The notes under the pieces were generated by a model. The model ran no database searches. It saw only the letters and a list, made by a program, of their open reading frames with translations, and had not been told where the DNA came from. A stretch of 64,000 nt of DNA from Paludicola sp. MB14-C6 (GTDB lineage: Bacteria > Bacillota > Clostridia > Oscillospirales > Ruminococcaceae): positions 2,108,001-2,172,000 of the forward strand of contig NZ_CP133133.1 of NCBI RefSeq assembly GCF_030908625.1. Direction: 5' to 3'. Positions 36,339-45,922 of this stretch are shown here, in pieces. Position numbers and translations under genes: made by a program. Each line of letters begins with the position of its first letter. The stretch's first letter is position 1.

Positions 36339-36365
36339 TAAGTAATTGTAAAGTTGTGTCGATAA
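36339..36365 (+). promoter_or_regulatory. Sigma-D (FliA)-like promoter of the chemoreceptor gene
   Basis: TAAG (36339-36342), 15 bases and GTCGATAA (36358-36365) differ by one base in each box from the motility consensus TAAA-N15-GCCGATAA. It lies about 40 bp before the chemoreceptor ATG. Confidence 0.7.
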
Positions 36366-36405
36366 TACACACGAAGGAATTTATTTTGACAAAGGGAGAT
36401 TTGAC

Positions 36406-38244
36406 ATGAAGAAAGAAAAGATAATTAAGATTAAACAGGCAATAGAACAAGGTAAATTAAAAAAAGCGGCAAAGCAATCTACAATACTTCGATTCGTTCA
36501 GTATACTTCAATGGCACTTATTATAATTGCAATCATCATGTCTACTTTAGTAATAAACGCTGATATAAGATTAAATCAGCTTAATGTAAATAAAATGACT
36601 ATAATAGACAGTTTGCATCAATTAAGTCAAGATTCAGCATATCTATCATCAGAAACTAGGGCTTATGCTTTGAATTTGGATCCACAACGTAATGATAGCT
36701 ATATTCAAGGACTTGCAAAATGGAATCAATCAACAGCTAAGTATAATGATTTGAAAAAGTTCTGGCTAAATGATGAAGAAAATAGAATTTTAGATGGGTT
36801 TAAAAATACAGCTCAACAGTTAAGAGAAACAGAAAAAATGGTTTTATCAGAAACTGATAAAGACAGAATAAAAGATGTAGTTGCACTGGTTACCGGTTCA
36901 CAATATTCTAATGGTGTTGAATTGACCCGTGATCTATCAGCAAGGATAAGTAAGTTAATCAATCAACGATATAATGCTTCTATTGCACAAGCGGAAAAAG
37001 AAACAGAATTTCTTCGAATACTCGGAATGATAAGTGGCTCTTTGGCCGTAATTATCCAAGGAATTTGCTTGCTATATGTTATGTTAAAGCTTATGAATCC
37101 TGTTAAGAAGATTTATCGTGAAATGATCGAAATTTCACAAGGTAATTTATCATCTCATTTTGATATGAAGCGTGATACTTCTGAAATTGGTACTTTAGCA
37201 CATTCTATTCATGAAACTAAGGATTTCTTAAAACGCATGATAGATGATATAAGCAATATTTTAGGTAATATGTCAAAAGGAAATTACAATCAAGAAGTAA
37301 CGGCTGATTATATCGGCGAATTTGCTCAGATAAAAGAATCTTTAAACATTATCTTAAATTCTTCTAATACTGTTTTATCTCAAATTAGTCAAGCTTCTAT
37401 GCAAGTTGCATCAGGTTCAGAACAAGTAGCTTCCGGAGCTCAAGCATTATCTCATGGTGCAACAGAACAAGCAAGCTCTATAGAAGAGCTTTCAGCAGTT
37501 ATTACTCAAATTTCTGATAAGATTCGTTTGAATGCACAAAATGCGGGTGAAGCGAATAGAGTAACCGAGGTCGCTTCCAATACTTTATTACAAAGTAATG
37601 ACCAAATGGGACAAATGATTGGTGCGATGGCTGAAATTAGCGAGGCATCTAATGAAATTAGTAAAATTATTAAAACAATTGATGATATTGCGTTCCAAAC
37701 AAACATATTAGCTTTAAATGCAGCTGTTGAAGCAGCACGTGCCGGTGCTGCAGGTAAAGGCTTTGCAGTTGTAGCAGAAGAAGTTCGAAATCTTGCAAGT
37801 AAGAGTGCACAAGCTGCTAAAACAACAACAGATCTTATTGAAGAAGCAATAGAATCCGTTGAAAACGGTAAGCATATTGTAGATTCAACTGCACAATCAT
37901 TAGGAGCAGTTGTAGAAAATGCGAAAAAAGCAGCACTGCTTATTAACGATATTGCGATAGCATCCAATGAACAAGCAGAGTCTATTAACCAAGTAACGCA
38001 AGGTGTTGATCAAATTTCCGGAGTTGTTCAAACAAATTCAGCTACTGCAGAGGAAAGTGCTGCAGCGAGTGAAGAGCTATCCAGTCAATCACAATTACTA
38101 AACAGTTTGATTGAAAAATTTGAATTAAGAGACTATACCCAAGAACAAACGCTTCCAATAGAAACGGAAGAGCATGATTCATCAATTGAGTATCACGAAG
38201 AAAATCTATCCCCAATGCAAGAATTAGTTGGTAGTAAATATTAA
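36406..38244 (+). CDS. Methyl-accepting chemotaxis protein
   Basis: A 612-residue transmembrane chemoreceptor. Helices at about 33-50 and 203-225 flank a helical extracellular sensor of ~150 residues. A HAMP domain ([20 protein letters not shown]) follows, then the signalling coiled coil with the highly conserved tip [21 protein letters not shown] near 425-450. It relays ligand binding to CheA and CheW. The ligand is unknown; the sensor resembles the four-helix-bundle type. The sigma-D-like promoter upstream indicates expression with the flagellar regulon. Confidence 0.95.
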   Translation: MKKEKIIKIKQAIEQGKLKKAAKQSTILRFVQYTSMALIIIAIIMSTLVINADIRLNQLNVNKMTIIDSLHQLSQDSAYLSSETRAYALNLDPQRNDSYIQGLAKWNQSTAKYNDLKKFWLNDEENRILDGFKNTAQQLRETEKMVLSETDKDRIKDVVALVTGSQYSNGVELTRDLSARISKLINQRYNASIAQAEKETEFLRILGMISGSLAVIIQGICLLYVMLKLMNPVKKIYREMIEISQGNLSSHFDMKRDTSEIGTLAHSIHETKDFLKRMIDDISNILGNMSKGNYNQEVTADYIGEFAQIKESLNIILNSSNTVLSQISQASMQVASGSEQVASGAQALSHGATEQASSIEELSAVITQISDKIRLNAQNAGEANRVTEVASNTLLQSNDQMGQMIGAMAEISEASNEISKIIKTIDDIAFQTNILALNAAVEAARAGAAGKGFAVVAEEVRNLASKSAQAAKTTTDLIEEAIESVENGKHIVDSTAQSLGAVVENAKKAALLINDIAIASNEQAESINQVTQGVDQISGVVQTNSATAEESAAASEELSSQSQLLNSLIEKFELRDYTQEQTLPIETEEHDSSIEYHEENLSPMQELVGSKY

Positions 38245-38253
38245 TAGAAATAG

Positions 38254-38287
38254 AAAAGCGATTCACTTTATTCGGTGAATCGCTTTT
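38254..38287. terminator. Bidirectional terminator, chemoreceptor/dusB
   Basis: AAAAGCGATTCAC (38254-38266) and GTGAATCGCTTTT (38275-38287) form a perfect 13-bp stem between convergent genes. Confidence 0.88.
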
Positions 38288-38288
38288 G

Positions 38289-39263
38289 CTATATTCTTTT
38301 TTTTACTTCTTGAATGAGATCTCTTAAATCGTCTAATGTGGATAATTGTCCGCAAGCATGGCGAAATCCTGCTGCACCATTTGAGCCTTTAATATACCAA
38401 GCGGCATGTTTTCTTGCCTCACGCATACCCATTTTTTCACCTTTGAGCTTTACTATAAGTGAAATATGCTCATACATCACATCCAACCTCTCGTTAATGG
38501 ATGGTTCGGATAGTGATTCGCCTGTTTCAAGATACGTTTTAATTTGTTGAAAAATCCAAGGTCTCCCGTAGGTTCCTTGCCCTACCATTACTAAATCGCA
38601 ACCTGTATAATCATACATATGTTTAGCATCTATCGCCGTTACAATTCCCCCATTACCGATTACAGGAATAGAAATCGCTTGCTTTACGGCTTTGATAATA
38701 TCAAGATCGATTGGTGGATGATACATTTGCTGCTTTGTTCGTCCATGTATTGTAATAGCACTTGCACCTGCTTGCTCCATCATTTTTGCGAATGGAACAG
38801 CATTAACGGATTCATCATCCCAGCCTTTTCGAATTTTCACTGTAATTGGAATATCCGTAACCTTTGTCATTGCATGCACCAATTCTGCGGCAAGTTCAGG
38901 CGTTTTCATTAAAGCACTCCCACAACCGTTGCCGGCTACTTTAGGAACAGGACACCCCATATTAACATCAATAATTTGAGGTTTGTATTTACTTGCTATC
39001 ACAGCGGCTTTCGCCATGAATTCAGGGCTGTCACCAAACAGTTGAACTGCCATTGGATATTCATATTTCGTTACTTCCAGTAATTCATTGGATTTTCGAT
39101 CAGAATAACATAATCCTTTTGCGCTTGCCATTTCTCCGATTACATAGCTTGCACCGTATTTTTTGCACATATAACGATATGCTCTGTCGGCAACGGATGC
39201 CATTGGTGCTAAACATGCCGTTTTATCTATAGTAACATTTCCTATTTTTATTGTTTCTAACAC
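38289..39263 (-). CDS. dusB: tRNA-dihydrouridine synthase
   Basis: A 324-residue FMN enzyme that reduces uridine to dihydrouridine in the tRNA D-loop. Landmarks are CLAPMASVADRAYR, the catalytic Cys in NMGCPVPKVAGNGCGSAL, ITVKIRKGWDDES, the phosphate-binding HGRTKQQMY and IPVIGNGGI, and MVGQGTYGRPWIF. The size and the KVAGNGCGSA segment fit the DusB group of Bacillota. It diverges from polA. Confidence 0.93.
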   Translation of the reverse strand: MLETIKIGNVTIDKTACLAPMASVADRAYRYMCKKYGASYVIGEMASAKGLCYSDRKSNELLEVTKYEYPMAVQLFGDSPEFMAKAAVIASKYKPQIIDVNMGCPVPKVAGNGCGSALMKTPELAAELVHAMTKVTDIPITVKIRKGWDDESVNAVPFAKMMEQAGASAITIHGRTKQQMYHPPIDLDIIKAVKQAISIPVIGNGGIVTAIDAKHMYDYTGCDLVMVGQGTYGRPWIFQQIKTYLETGESLSEPSINERLDVMYEHISLIVKLKGEKMGMREARKHAAWYIKGSNGAAGFRHACGQLSTLDDLRDLIQEVKKRI

Positions 39264-39449
39264 ACTGAAACCTACCTTTTTGTTGAATAATCTCTATAAT
39301 AGTGGTATACTTATGCTATATGGGCTTGACCCAAACCTACATTTTATAACCTATTATCCGTAATGTATTTACAAAAGTTATTATACTAGATTATTTTCTT
39401 ATTATCAATACAATGAAAATTTCAATAATTAAAGAATAGAGGTATTACA

Positions 39450-41996
39450 TTGAAACTATTAGCAGTCGATGGAAACAGCATATTAAACCGAGCTTTTTAT
39501 GGTGTGCGTCCACTAACAACCAAAGAAGGAATCCATACCAATGCTATTTTTGGATTTTTAAATATCTTGATGAAGCTCGAGCGGGAACTTGAGCCAAATG
39601 CAGTTGCCATTGCTTTTGATGTTTCAAGAAAGACATTTCGAAATGAGCAATATGCAGAATATAAAGCAAATCGTAAAGGAATGCCTGAAGAATTAGCACA
39701 ACAACTTCCTTATATCAAAGAAATATTGTCGTTAATGGGCTATGTTCTTGTTATGAAAGAAGGCTATGAAGGCGACGATATTTTAGGCACATTAGCTTTA
39801 GAATGTACAAAACAAGTTGATTGGCAATGTGTTGTTGCAACTGGAGACAGAGATTGTTTGCAGCTTGTGAATGACGATGTATGCGTAAGTTTAGCCAAAA
39901 CAAAAGAAAACATTCTTTATACACCTAATTTAGTAGAGCAGGATTTTGGCGTTACACCTACGCAAATCATTGAGCTAAAAGCTTTGATGGGAGATAGTTC
40001 CGATAATATTCCAGGCGTAAGAGGAATAGGTGAAAAAACAGCAGTAACGCTGATTCAAAAGAACAAAAATATTGATAAAATATATGAAGATGTACAAGCA
40101 ATCGAGGCTACCCCAAGAGTGAAAAAACTTTTGGAAGATGGAAAAGAAAATGCTTTTTTAAGCCGTCAACTTGCAACAATTTGTTGTGAAGTACCGATTG
40201 ACTTAGATTTATCTCATTATCATAAACAAGATGCAGACATAGAACAGCTATCCGCTTTAATGACAAAATTAGAAATGTTTAGCTTTTTTGAAAAGTTGAA
40301 CTTAACCAATACTTTTTCCAACAACGAACAAGCAACTGAAACGATTTCATTTACAATAAAAGAACATGCATCTTTAGAAGATGTAAAAAAAGCAATGCAA
40401 GTGACTGATAAGTTGTTTATTATTTATAACGAAGAACAACTTCTCATTAACATTCATAATACCATTTTGGTTATAGCTGAGGAGTTAGAGCAGGTGCTGT
40501 CTTTCTTAGGTCAAAACAACATCCCAATTCAAACCTTTATGGCAAAACCGTTGATTAAAGCAATCAAATGTCAAGGCTTTGATGATGTGAATTTATCCTT
40601 TGATTTGGAATTGGCGGCATATTTATTAAGTCCAAGTTCGAAAGGCTATGATTTAAAGACATTGGCAAATCGACATTTGGGTATGATGAAATTTGATATA
40701 GAAGAGCAGTATTTAGATATTGCATATTTACCGTATTTATGCAAAGCGTTAGAACAAGAACTCAAAGCCGAGAATATGTGGAAACTGTATTTAGATATTG
40801 AGTTACCATTATGCGAAGTGCTAGCCGATATGGAGATTGAAGGCTTTGCTATTGATGTTAATGGTGTAGAGAAATTTGGTAAGCGTTTAGAAAATGATAT
40901 TGCATTTATAACGAATCAAATTTATTCTCTTGCAGGAGAAAAATTTAATATCAACTCTACTAAGGAGCTTGGAAATATTCTTTTTGAAAAGCTTGGCTTA
41001 CCTGCAAAGAAAAAAACAAAAACAGGTTATTCCACAAATGTTGAAGTATTAGAAAGCTTAATGGATAAGCATGAAATTATTCCTGCAATTATGGAATATC
41101 GAAAGATGACAAAGCTGCAATCCACTTATGTTGTTGGCTTATTAAAAGTTGTTGGCGAAGATAAGCGTGTTCACTCAACCTTTAATCAAACCGAAACCAG
41201 AACGGGAAGAATCAGCTCTACTGAACCTAACGTACAAAATATTCCAGTTCGAACGCCGTTGGGAAGTGAAATTCGCAAATTCTTTGTTGCAAGAGATGGA
41301 TTTACACTGGTAGATGCCGACTATTCACAAATTGAATTGCGTATTTTGGCGCATATCGCAAATGACCAAAATATGATTAATGCGTTTTTACATGGCGATG
41401 ATATTCATGCAATGACGGCTTCACAAGTTTTTCATTGTCCAATGGAAGAAATGACAAGTGAATTAAGAAGCCGAGCAAAAGCGATTAACTTTGGCATCGT
41501 ATATGGTATCGGTGCATATTCACTTTCTCAAGATATCAATGTATCTGTAGCAGAAGCAAAAGCATATATTAACGCTTATTTAGAAACTTATAGCGGCGTT
41601 GCAAACTACATGAAAAATATCATTGAGCAAGCACAAAAAGATGGGTTTGTAACTACGCTGTATGGAAGAAAACGTGATTTAGCCGATATCAATGCAACGA
41701 ATAAAATGGTAAAGGCATTTGCAGAGCGTGTTGCTTTAAATACACCAATCCAAGGTACGGCAGCAGATATTATAAAGCTTGCAATGATTAAGGTTCATGC
41801 AAGAATTAAGAAAGAAGGTCTTGATGCAAGACTGATTTTACAAGTACACGATGAATTGATTGTAGAAGCGCCAACGATACAAGCTCCAATGATTAAAGCA
41901 ATGTTAAAAGAAGAGATGGAAAGCGCAGCAAAATTACACATACCTTTATTGGTGGATGCTCATAACGGTGAAAACTGGTATGTCGCAAAAGGCTAA
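39450..41996 (+). CDS. polA: DNA polymerase I
   Basis: An 848-residue repair and Okazaki-processing polymerase. The 5' nuclease domain is at 1 to about 290 (MKLLAVDGNSILNRAFYG, then VVATGDRDCLQLV and LMGDSSDNIPGVRGIGEKTA). The middle (about 300-470) is an exonuclease-like fold without the acidic metal ligands, so proofreading is probably absent, as in other Bacillota. The polymerase domain has motif A DADYSQIELRILAH, motif B RAKAINFGIVYGIGAYSLSQ and motif C QVHDELIVEAP. It heads a run of plus-strand genes (phosphatase, rimI, GNAT, tsaD). Confidence 0.96.
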   Translation: MKLLAVDGNSILNRAFYGVRPLTTKEGIHTNAIFGFLNILMKLERELEPNAVAIAFDVSRKTFRNEQYAEYKANRKGMPEELAQQLPYIKEILSLMGYVLVMKEGYEGDDILGTLALECTKQVDWQCVVATGDRDCLQLVNDDVCVSLAKTKENILYTPNLVEQDFGVTPTQIIELKALMGDSSDNIPGVRGIGEKTAVTLIQKNKNIDKIYEDVQAIEATPRVKKLLEDGKENAFLSRQLATICCEVPIDLDLSHYHKQDADIEQLSALMTKLEMFSFFEKLNLTNTFSNNEQATETISFTIKEHASLEDVKKAMQVTDKLFIIYNEEQLLINIHNTILVIAEELEQVLSFLGQNNIPIQTFMAKPLIKAIKCQGFDDVNLSFDLELAAYLLSPSSKGYDLKTLANRHLGMMKFDIEEQYLDIAYLPYLCKALEQELKAENMWKLYLDIELPLCEVLADMEIEGFAIDVNGVEKFGKRLENDIAFITNQIYSLAGEKFNINSTKELGNILFEKLGLPAKKKTKTGYSTNVEVLESLMDKHEIIPAIMEYRKMTKLQSTYVVGLLKVVGEDKRVHSTFNQTETRTGRISSTEPNVQNIPVRTPLGSEIRKFFVARDGFTLVDADYSQIELRILAHIANDQNMINAFLHGDDIHAMTASQVFHCPMEEMTSELRSRAKAINFGIVYGIGAYSLSQDINVSVAEAKAYINAYLETYSGVANYMKNIIEQAQKDGFVTTLYGRKRDLADINATNKMVKAFAERVALNTPIQGTAADIIKLAMIKVHARIKKEGLDARLILQVHDELIVEAPTIQAPMIKAMLKEEMESAAKLHIPLLVDAHNGENWYVAKG

Positions 41997-42037
41997 TGGA
42001 TTAGAAAAATTCATTTTGAGGGGAAAGGTGAAATGCA

Positions 42038-42493
42038 ATGATAAATATACTTGTGATTTGTACAGGAAATACCTGTAGAAGTCCTATGGCAGAAGGTATT
42101 ATCCGAAAACTGATTGCGGATAAAAAATTAGACGGTATTTCTGTTTCAAGTATGGGCTTAGCCGCTTATTATGGAGATACAGCAAGCACGTATTCTGTTG
42201 ATGTAATGCAAGAAATTGAAATTGACATTCAATCTCATCGATCCAAACGGGTACTGTTAAAGGACCTAAATGAAGCAAATTATATTTATGTAATGACTCA
42301 GCAACATAAAAATGTAATAGTAGATGCTTGCCCCGAAAATGAATGTAAAATCAAGGTGCTTGATATTCCAGATCCATTCGGACGAGATATTGAGCAATAT
42401 CGGGAATGTCGAGATGCTTTAATTGCTTATTTTAGTAAAGAACTCGAGTATATTATAGACGAGCAAAAGAAAGAGGAACAAAAGAATGGCTGA
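42038..42493 (+). CDS. Low-molecular-weight protein phosphatase, YwlE-like (probable arginine phosphatase)
   Basis: A 151-residue phosphatase. The P-loop C8-T-G-N-T-C-R14-S sits right at the N-terminus and the general acid Asp is in DIPDPFGRD. The Thr at the position equal to YwlE Thr11 is what gives YwlE preference for phosphoarginine over phosphotyrosine, so this is more likely a protein-arginine phosphatase. No McsB kinase gene is in the window. It overlaps rimI by 8 bases, so translation is coupled. Confidence 0.88.
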   Translation: MINILVICTGNTCRSPMAEGIIRKLIADKKLDGISVSSMGLAAYYGDTASTYSVDVMQEIEIDIQSHRSKRVLLKDLNEANYIYVMTQQHKNVIVDACPENECKIKVLDIPDPFGRDIEQYRECRDALIAYFSKELEYIIDEQKKEEQKNG

Positions 42494-42932
42494 AATTATT
42501 CCAATGCAGCAAGAACACGTTGAGCAGGTTTGTGATATTGGAAAAGAATGCTTTTCTATTCCATGGTCATTAGATGGTGTAAAAGCGGAATTAAATAATC
42601 CTCATTCCGTAACGTTGGTTGCAATGGAGGATCATAGTGTAGTTGGTTTTGTGAATGCACATTGTATTTATGGGGAAGGTTATATTAACAATATTGCAGT
42701 AACTAAAAGCTATCGTAGACATGGAATCGGATTTTTATTGGTACAAGCCTTGACTGATTATGGAGAGCAAAATAAAATTGATTTTTTTACGCTTGAGGTA
42801 AGGCGTTCCAATGAAAATGCAATTATGTTCTATGAAAAGCATGGCTTTCAAAAAGTGGGCGAGCGCAAACGCTTTTATGAAAAGCCTGTGGAAGATGCAA
42901 TGCTATATACTCGCAGTTTGAATAATAATTAA
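42486..42932 (+). CDS. rimI: Ribosomal protein S18 alanine N-acetyltransferase
   Basis: A 148-residue GNAT enzyme. FSIPWSLDGVKAELNNPHS, then YINNIAVTKSYRRHGIGFLL (motif A) and LEVRRSNENAIMFYEKHGFQKVGERKRFYEKP are typical of RimI, which acetylates the N-terminus of S18. It lies two genes before tsaD, the usual tsaE-tsaB-rimI-tsaD neighbourhood, although tsaB and tsaE are absent here. Confidence 0.92.
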   Translation: MAEIIPMQQEHVEQVCDIGKECFSIPWSLDGVKAELNNPHSVTLVAMEDHSVVGFVNAHCIYGEGYINNIAVTKSYRRHGIGFLLVQALTDYGEQNKIDFFTLEVRRSNENAIMFYEKHGFQKVGERKRFYEKPVEDAMLYTRSLNNN

Positions 42933-42947
42933 TAGAGAGGTTTAAAA

Positions 42948-43487
42948 ATGGAAAAAAACAAAAACTATAACGTTGAACTTGCAACTTATGAGGACATCGA
43001 GGAAATTGACGAATTGTTTAATGCTGTACATGATTATTTAGAAACACATGTAAACTATCCAGGTTGGAAACGAGGAGTTTATCCAGCACGTGAAGATGCT
43101 ATTGGTGGAGTTCAAAAGCATAATTTGTTTGTTTTAAGAGTCGATGGAGAAATTGCAGGAACAATTGCTTTTTTCCATCAACCTGAACCCGCTTATCTAC
43201 CAGTGAAATGGCAAATTGATATAGATTATAGCCAAGTAACAGTAATACACACAGTTACTGTTCATCCAAAGTTTTTCAAGCAAGGACTTGCAAAATTGCT
43301 AATGGATTTTGCAAAGGAATATAGCATAAATAATAATATAAAAAGTATTCGTTTGGATGTTTCAGAGAAAAATATTCCTGCTATTGCTTTATATGAAAAG
43401 AGTGGATACAAATATATAGATACTGTGGACCTTGGTTTAAATATACCAGATTTAAAGTGGTTTAAACTATATGAGTTAGTTTTGTAA
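42948..43487 (+). CDS. GNAT-family N-acetyltransferase
   Basis: A 179-residue acetyltransferase. TVIHTVTVHPKFFKQGLAKLLMDFAKEY carries the acetyl-CoA motif and LDVSEKNIPAIALYEKSGYKY the C-terminal motif. The N-terminal part (DELFNAVHDYLETHVNYPGW) is typical of a poorly characterised GNAT group. It is inserted between rimI and tsaD on the same strand and probably co-transcribed. Substrate unknown. Confidence 0.88.
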   Translation: MEKNKNYNVELATYEDIEEIDELFNAVHDYLETHVNYPGWKRGVYPAREDAIGGVQKHNLFVLRVDGEIAGTIAFFHQPEPAYLPVKWQIDIDYSQVTVIHTVTVHPKFFKQGLAKLLMDFAKEYSINNNIKSIRLDVSEKNIPAIALYEKSGYKYIDTVDLGLNIPDLKWFKLYELVL

Positions 43488-43538
43488 TTACGCTTATATG
43501 AATGAACAATTTGATTAGAAAAAGAAGGACTACAAAGA

Positions 43539-44549
43539 ATGAAAATACTTGCAATAGAAACTTCATGTGATGAAACAGCCGTAGCAATCGTAGAAGACGG
43601 TGTAAATGTATTATCAAGCGTGGTTGCAACGCAAATAGCAGAGCACCGATTATATGGCGGCGTTGTACCCGAAATTGCCTCCCGCAGACATTGCGAAAGC
43701 ATTGTTGGAGTAACAGATGAAGCGTTGTTACAAGCAAATATGACTTTAGATGATGTGGATGCAATTGCAGTAACGTATGCACCGGGATTAATTGGTGCAC
43801 TACTGGTTGGTGTGAACTTTGCGAAAGGGCTCAGTTTGGCTGCAAATAAGCCACTAATTCCTGTTCATCATATTCGATCTCATATTGCAGCAAACTATAT
43901 TGCTCATCCACAATTAAAACCTCCATTTTTATGTTTGGTAGTATCGGGTGGACATAGTCATATTATTGAAGTAAAAGATTATACCGACTTTCATGTTATA
44001 GGAAGAACACGTGATGATGCAGCAGGCGAGGCTTTTGATAAAGCAGCACGTGCAATGGGCTATCCATATCCAGGCGGAATTGAAATTGATAAAGCAGCTC
44101 AACAAGGTAACAAAGATGCATATAAACTTCCACGACCTAAAGTAGACGGTTGTGAATATGACTTTAGTTTTTCAGGATTAAAAACAGCCGTACTAAATTT
44201 ACTTCATAATTCCGAACAAAAGGGAATTGAAGTGAATAAAGTAGATTTATGTGCAAGCTTTCAACATGCAGTTTGCGATATTGTTGCTGAAAAGACAATG
44301 CACGCAGCTGAAACGACTGGTTACAAAAATATTGTTGTTGCAGGTGGAGTGAGTGCAAACTCAGGAATTCGTGCGAGATTAACCGAGGAATGCAAAAAAC
44401 GTGGATACCAATTATTTATTCCACCATTAAAATATTGTGGTGACAATGCAGCAATGGTTGGAAGCCAAGCTTATTATGAATTCTTAAAAGGAAATGTAGC
44501 AGGACTTGACTTGAATGCAGTAGCAAGCTTGCCAATTGATGAAGTATAA
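43539..44549 (+). CDS. tsaD: tRNA N6-adenosine threonylcarbamoyltransferase
   Basis: The 336-residue catalytic subunit for t6A37 in tRNAs reading ANN codons. It has ILAIETSCDETAVAIVEDG, metal ligands H111 and H115 in VHHIRSH, VVSGGHSHIIEV, GEAFDKAARAMG and the C-terminal CGDNAAMVG. Normal length. It acts with TsaB, TsaC/Sua5 and TsaE, none of which is in the window. Confidence 0.97.
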   Translation: MKILAIETSCDETAVAIVEDGVNVLSSVVATQIAEHRLYGGVVPEIASRRHCESIVGVTDEALLQANMTLDDVDAIAVTYAPGLIGALLVGVNFAKGLSLAANKPLIPVHHIRSHIAANYIAHPQLKPPFLCLVVSGGHSHIIEVKDYTDFHVIGRTRDDAAGEAFDKAARAMGYPYPGGIEIDKAAQQGNKDAYKLPRPKVDGCEYDFSFSGLKTAVLNLLHNSEQKGIEVNKVDLCASFQHAVCDIVAEKTMHAAETTGYKNIVVAGGVSANSGIRARLTEECKKRGYQLFIPPLKYCGDNAAMVGSQAYYEFLKGNVAGLDLNAVASLPIDEV

Positions 44550-44570
44550 ATCAACTTAGGTGGTGACAGC

Positions 44571-44939
44571 ATGACTGTTCAAGAAATAATTGATATTTGT
44601 TTATCTTACCATGGAGCATATATTGATTATCCGTTTGGAGAAATCCCAATTTGTATAAAAGTATGTAATCATATTTTTGCGCAAGTATATCCAAAAGCAT
44701 CTGATTGTAAGATTACTCTTAAATGTGATGCAATGTATGGTGATTTTTATCGGACAAAATATAAAAATACAGTTGTGCGAGGATATCATTGCACACCGAT
44801 TCAACAGCCTTATTGGAATACCATATATTTAAACGGTATTGTCGATGACAATGAATTAAAGCAAATGATAGAACATGCTTACGTAGTCGTGGTAAACAAA
44901 TTAACAAAAAAAGAAAAACTGGAACTTAAGCATTCTTAA
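44571..44939 (+). CDS. MmcQ/YjbR-family protein
   Basis: A 122-residue protein of the MmcQ/YjbR family (YPFGEIPICIKVCNHIFAQV, then YWNTIYLNGIVDDNELKQMIEHAYVVVV). Members have a CyaY-like fold that may bind DNA, and no firm biochemical role is known. AGGTGG precedes the ATG. It follows tsaD by 21 bases and is the last gene of the run before a terminator. Confidence 0.85.
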   Translation: MTVQEIIDICLSYHGAYIDYPFGEIPICIKVCNHIFAQVYPKASDCKITLKCDAMYGDFYRTKYKNTVVRGYHCTPIQQPYWNTIYLNGIVDDNELKQMIEHAYVVVVNKLTKKEKLELKHS

Positions 44940-44988
44940 TATATTATTAACCCATATGCATATGATAAGTGACGTAGGAAATAATACA

Positions 44989-45015
44989 AAACGTAGGGAT
45001 GTTGTCCCTACGTTT
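44989..45015. terminator. Terminator after the polA-tsaD run
   Basis: AAACGTAGGGA (44989-44999) and TCCCTACGTTT (45005-45015) form a perfect 11-bp stem with a 5-base loop. Confidence 0.8.
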
Positions 45016-45023
45016 GTTATGTT

Positions 45024-45124
45024 ATACTAATTTCATTTAAAATAATCCTTAAATATTTTGGGAAAAGCTTGATTTATGCGGTTTTTTCAAAATCATTAAC
45101 TATAATTTTAAATGAAATTAGTAT
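45024..45124. repeat. 101-bp element with 20-bp perfect terminal inverted repeats (MITE-like)
   Basis: ATACTAATTTCATTTAAAAT (45024-45043) is the exact reverse complement of 45105-45124, and the match continues outward with one mismatch. The inner 61 bases encode nothing. The right arm overlaps the stop codon of the NUDIX gene. It could be a non-autonomous transposon or a large terminator for the convergent genes. Confidence 0.6.
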
Positions 45125-45585
45125 TACTCTACTTTTCCAAGATAAACAGGCGATGAAATATTTTCGTTTTCTTGTAATATGTTTACTAATGCTTTAGGAT
45201 AAAAGTTAAATGTTTCAAGCTTAGAAATTGGAACCCATTCGAATCCGATTTCTTCCGCAATATCGCTAGTAGCTTTGTTGATATCGGGACGAGTTTTCAA
45301 ATCGCATTGAAACATATATTCAATTTGGTGTAACTCACCAACGGTTGTAAAAAAGTTTTCTCCAATATATTCTCTTACTAGTGCAAGGTTATGTATGTTA
45401 ATTTCTGCGCCAAGCTCTTCAATACATTCTCTTTTTAAAGCTTCATGGAGAGTTTCGCCCCAATCTTGACCTCCGCCTGGAAGAATATACATGATGGATT
45501 TTTTATCACAAGCAATGACTTTTGATAACAGTATTTCATGATTTTCAATAATAATAGCTTTTGCGCTGTTGCGAATGGATGTCAT
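45124..45585 (-). CDS. NUDIX hydrolase
   Basis: A 153-residue NUDIX protein. The Nudix box is complete: GGGQDWGETLHEALKRECIE followed by ELGAEI. It hydrolyses a nucleoside diphosphate linked to some group X; the sequence does not define the substrate. The C-terminus ends in PVYLGKVE, with its stop inside the inverted-repeat element. It is convergent with the MmcQ-like gene and divergent from the PEP carboxykinase gene. Confidence 0.92.
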   Translation of the reverse strand: MTSIRNSAKAIIIENHEILLSKVIACDKKSIMYILPGGGQDWGETLHEALKRECIEELGAEINIHNLALVREYIGENFFTTVGELHQIEYMFQCDLKTRPDINKATSDIAEEIGFEWVPISKLETFNFYPKALVNILQENENISSPVYLGKVE

Positions 45586-45745
45586 ATTATAATCCCCTTA
45601 ATAGTTAGTATATTTAGTTTATCACTCTGAAAAGAAAAATTCAACAATATGTATTTACAAAAACTACAAAACGAATCAACTTGTTTTTCTTGTGAAAAAA
45701 ATAACATGATTTAAGATTTTAGACATAATTATTAAAAAAAACCCC

Positions 45746-45774
45746 TTGACTTGTAGACTTTTTGTCAATATAAT
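45746..45774 (+). promoter_or_regulatory. Strong promoter of the PEP carboxykinase gene
   Basis: TTGACT (45746-45751), 17 bases, TATAAT (45769-45774). The leader to the ATG is about 140 bases and carries no recognised riboswitch. Inverted bases GACTT.../...GTCAA within the spacer are short and may be chance. Nothing else is seen in 45586-45745. Confidence 0.85.
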
Positions 45775-45922
45775 AGTATTTGAGGAAGATTGGTTTTCTC
45801 ATAATTTAGTTTATCACATATGCAAATTTTGTTATTAAATGTATTTCTGTTATGGAAAACGTCTTAACAGCTTTTGTATTATGGTAAAAGAGAAATATAA
45901 AAGGCTGAGAGGAGAATACAGC

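Noticed and set aside
45839..45922. 28-residue N-terminal extension of PEP carboxykinase
   Set aside because: It is not protein-like for the family and the AGAGGAG site marks the ATG at 45923.
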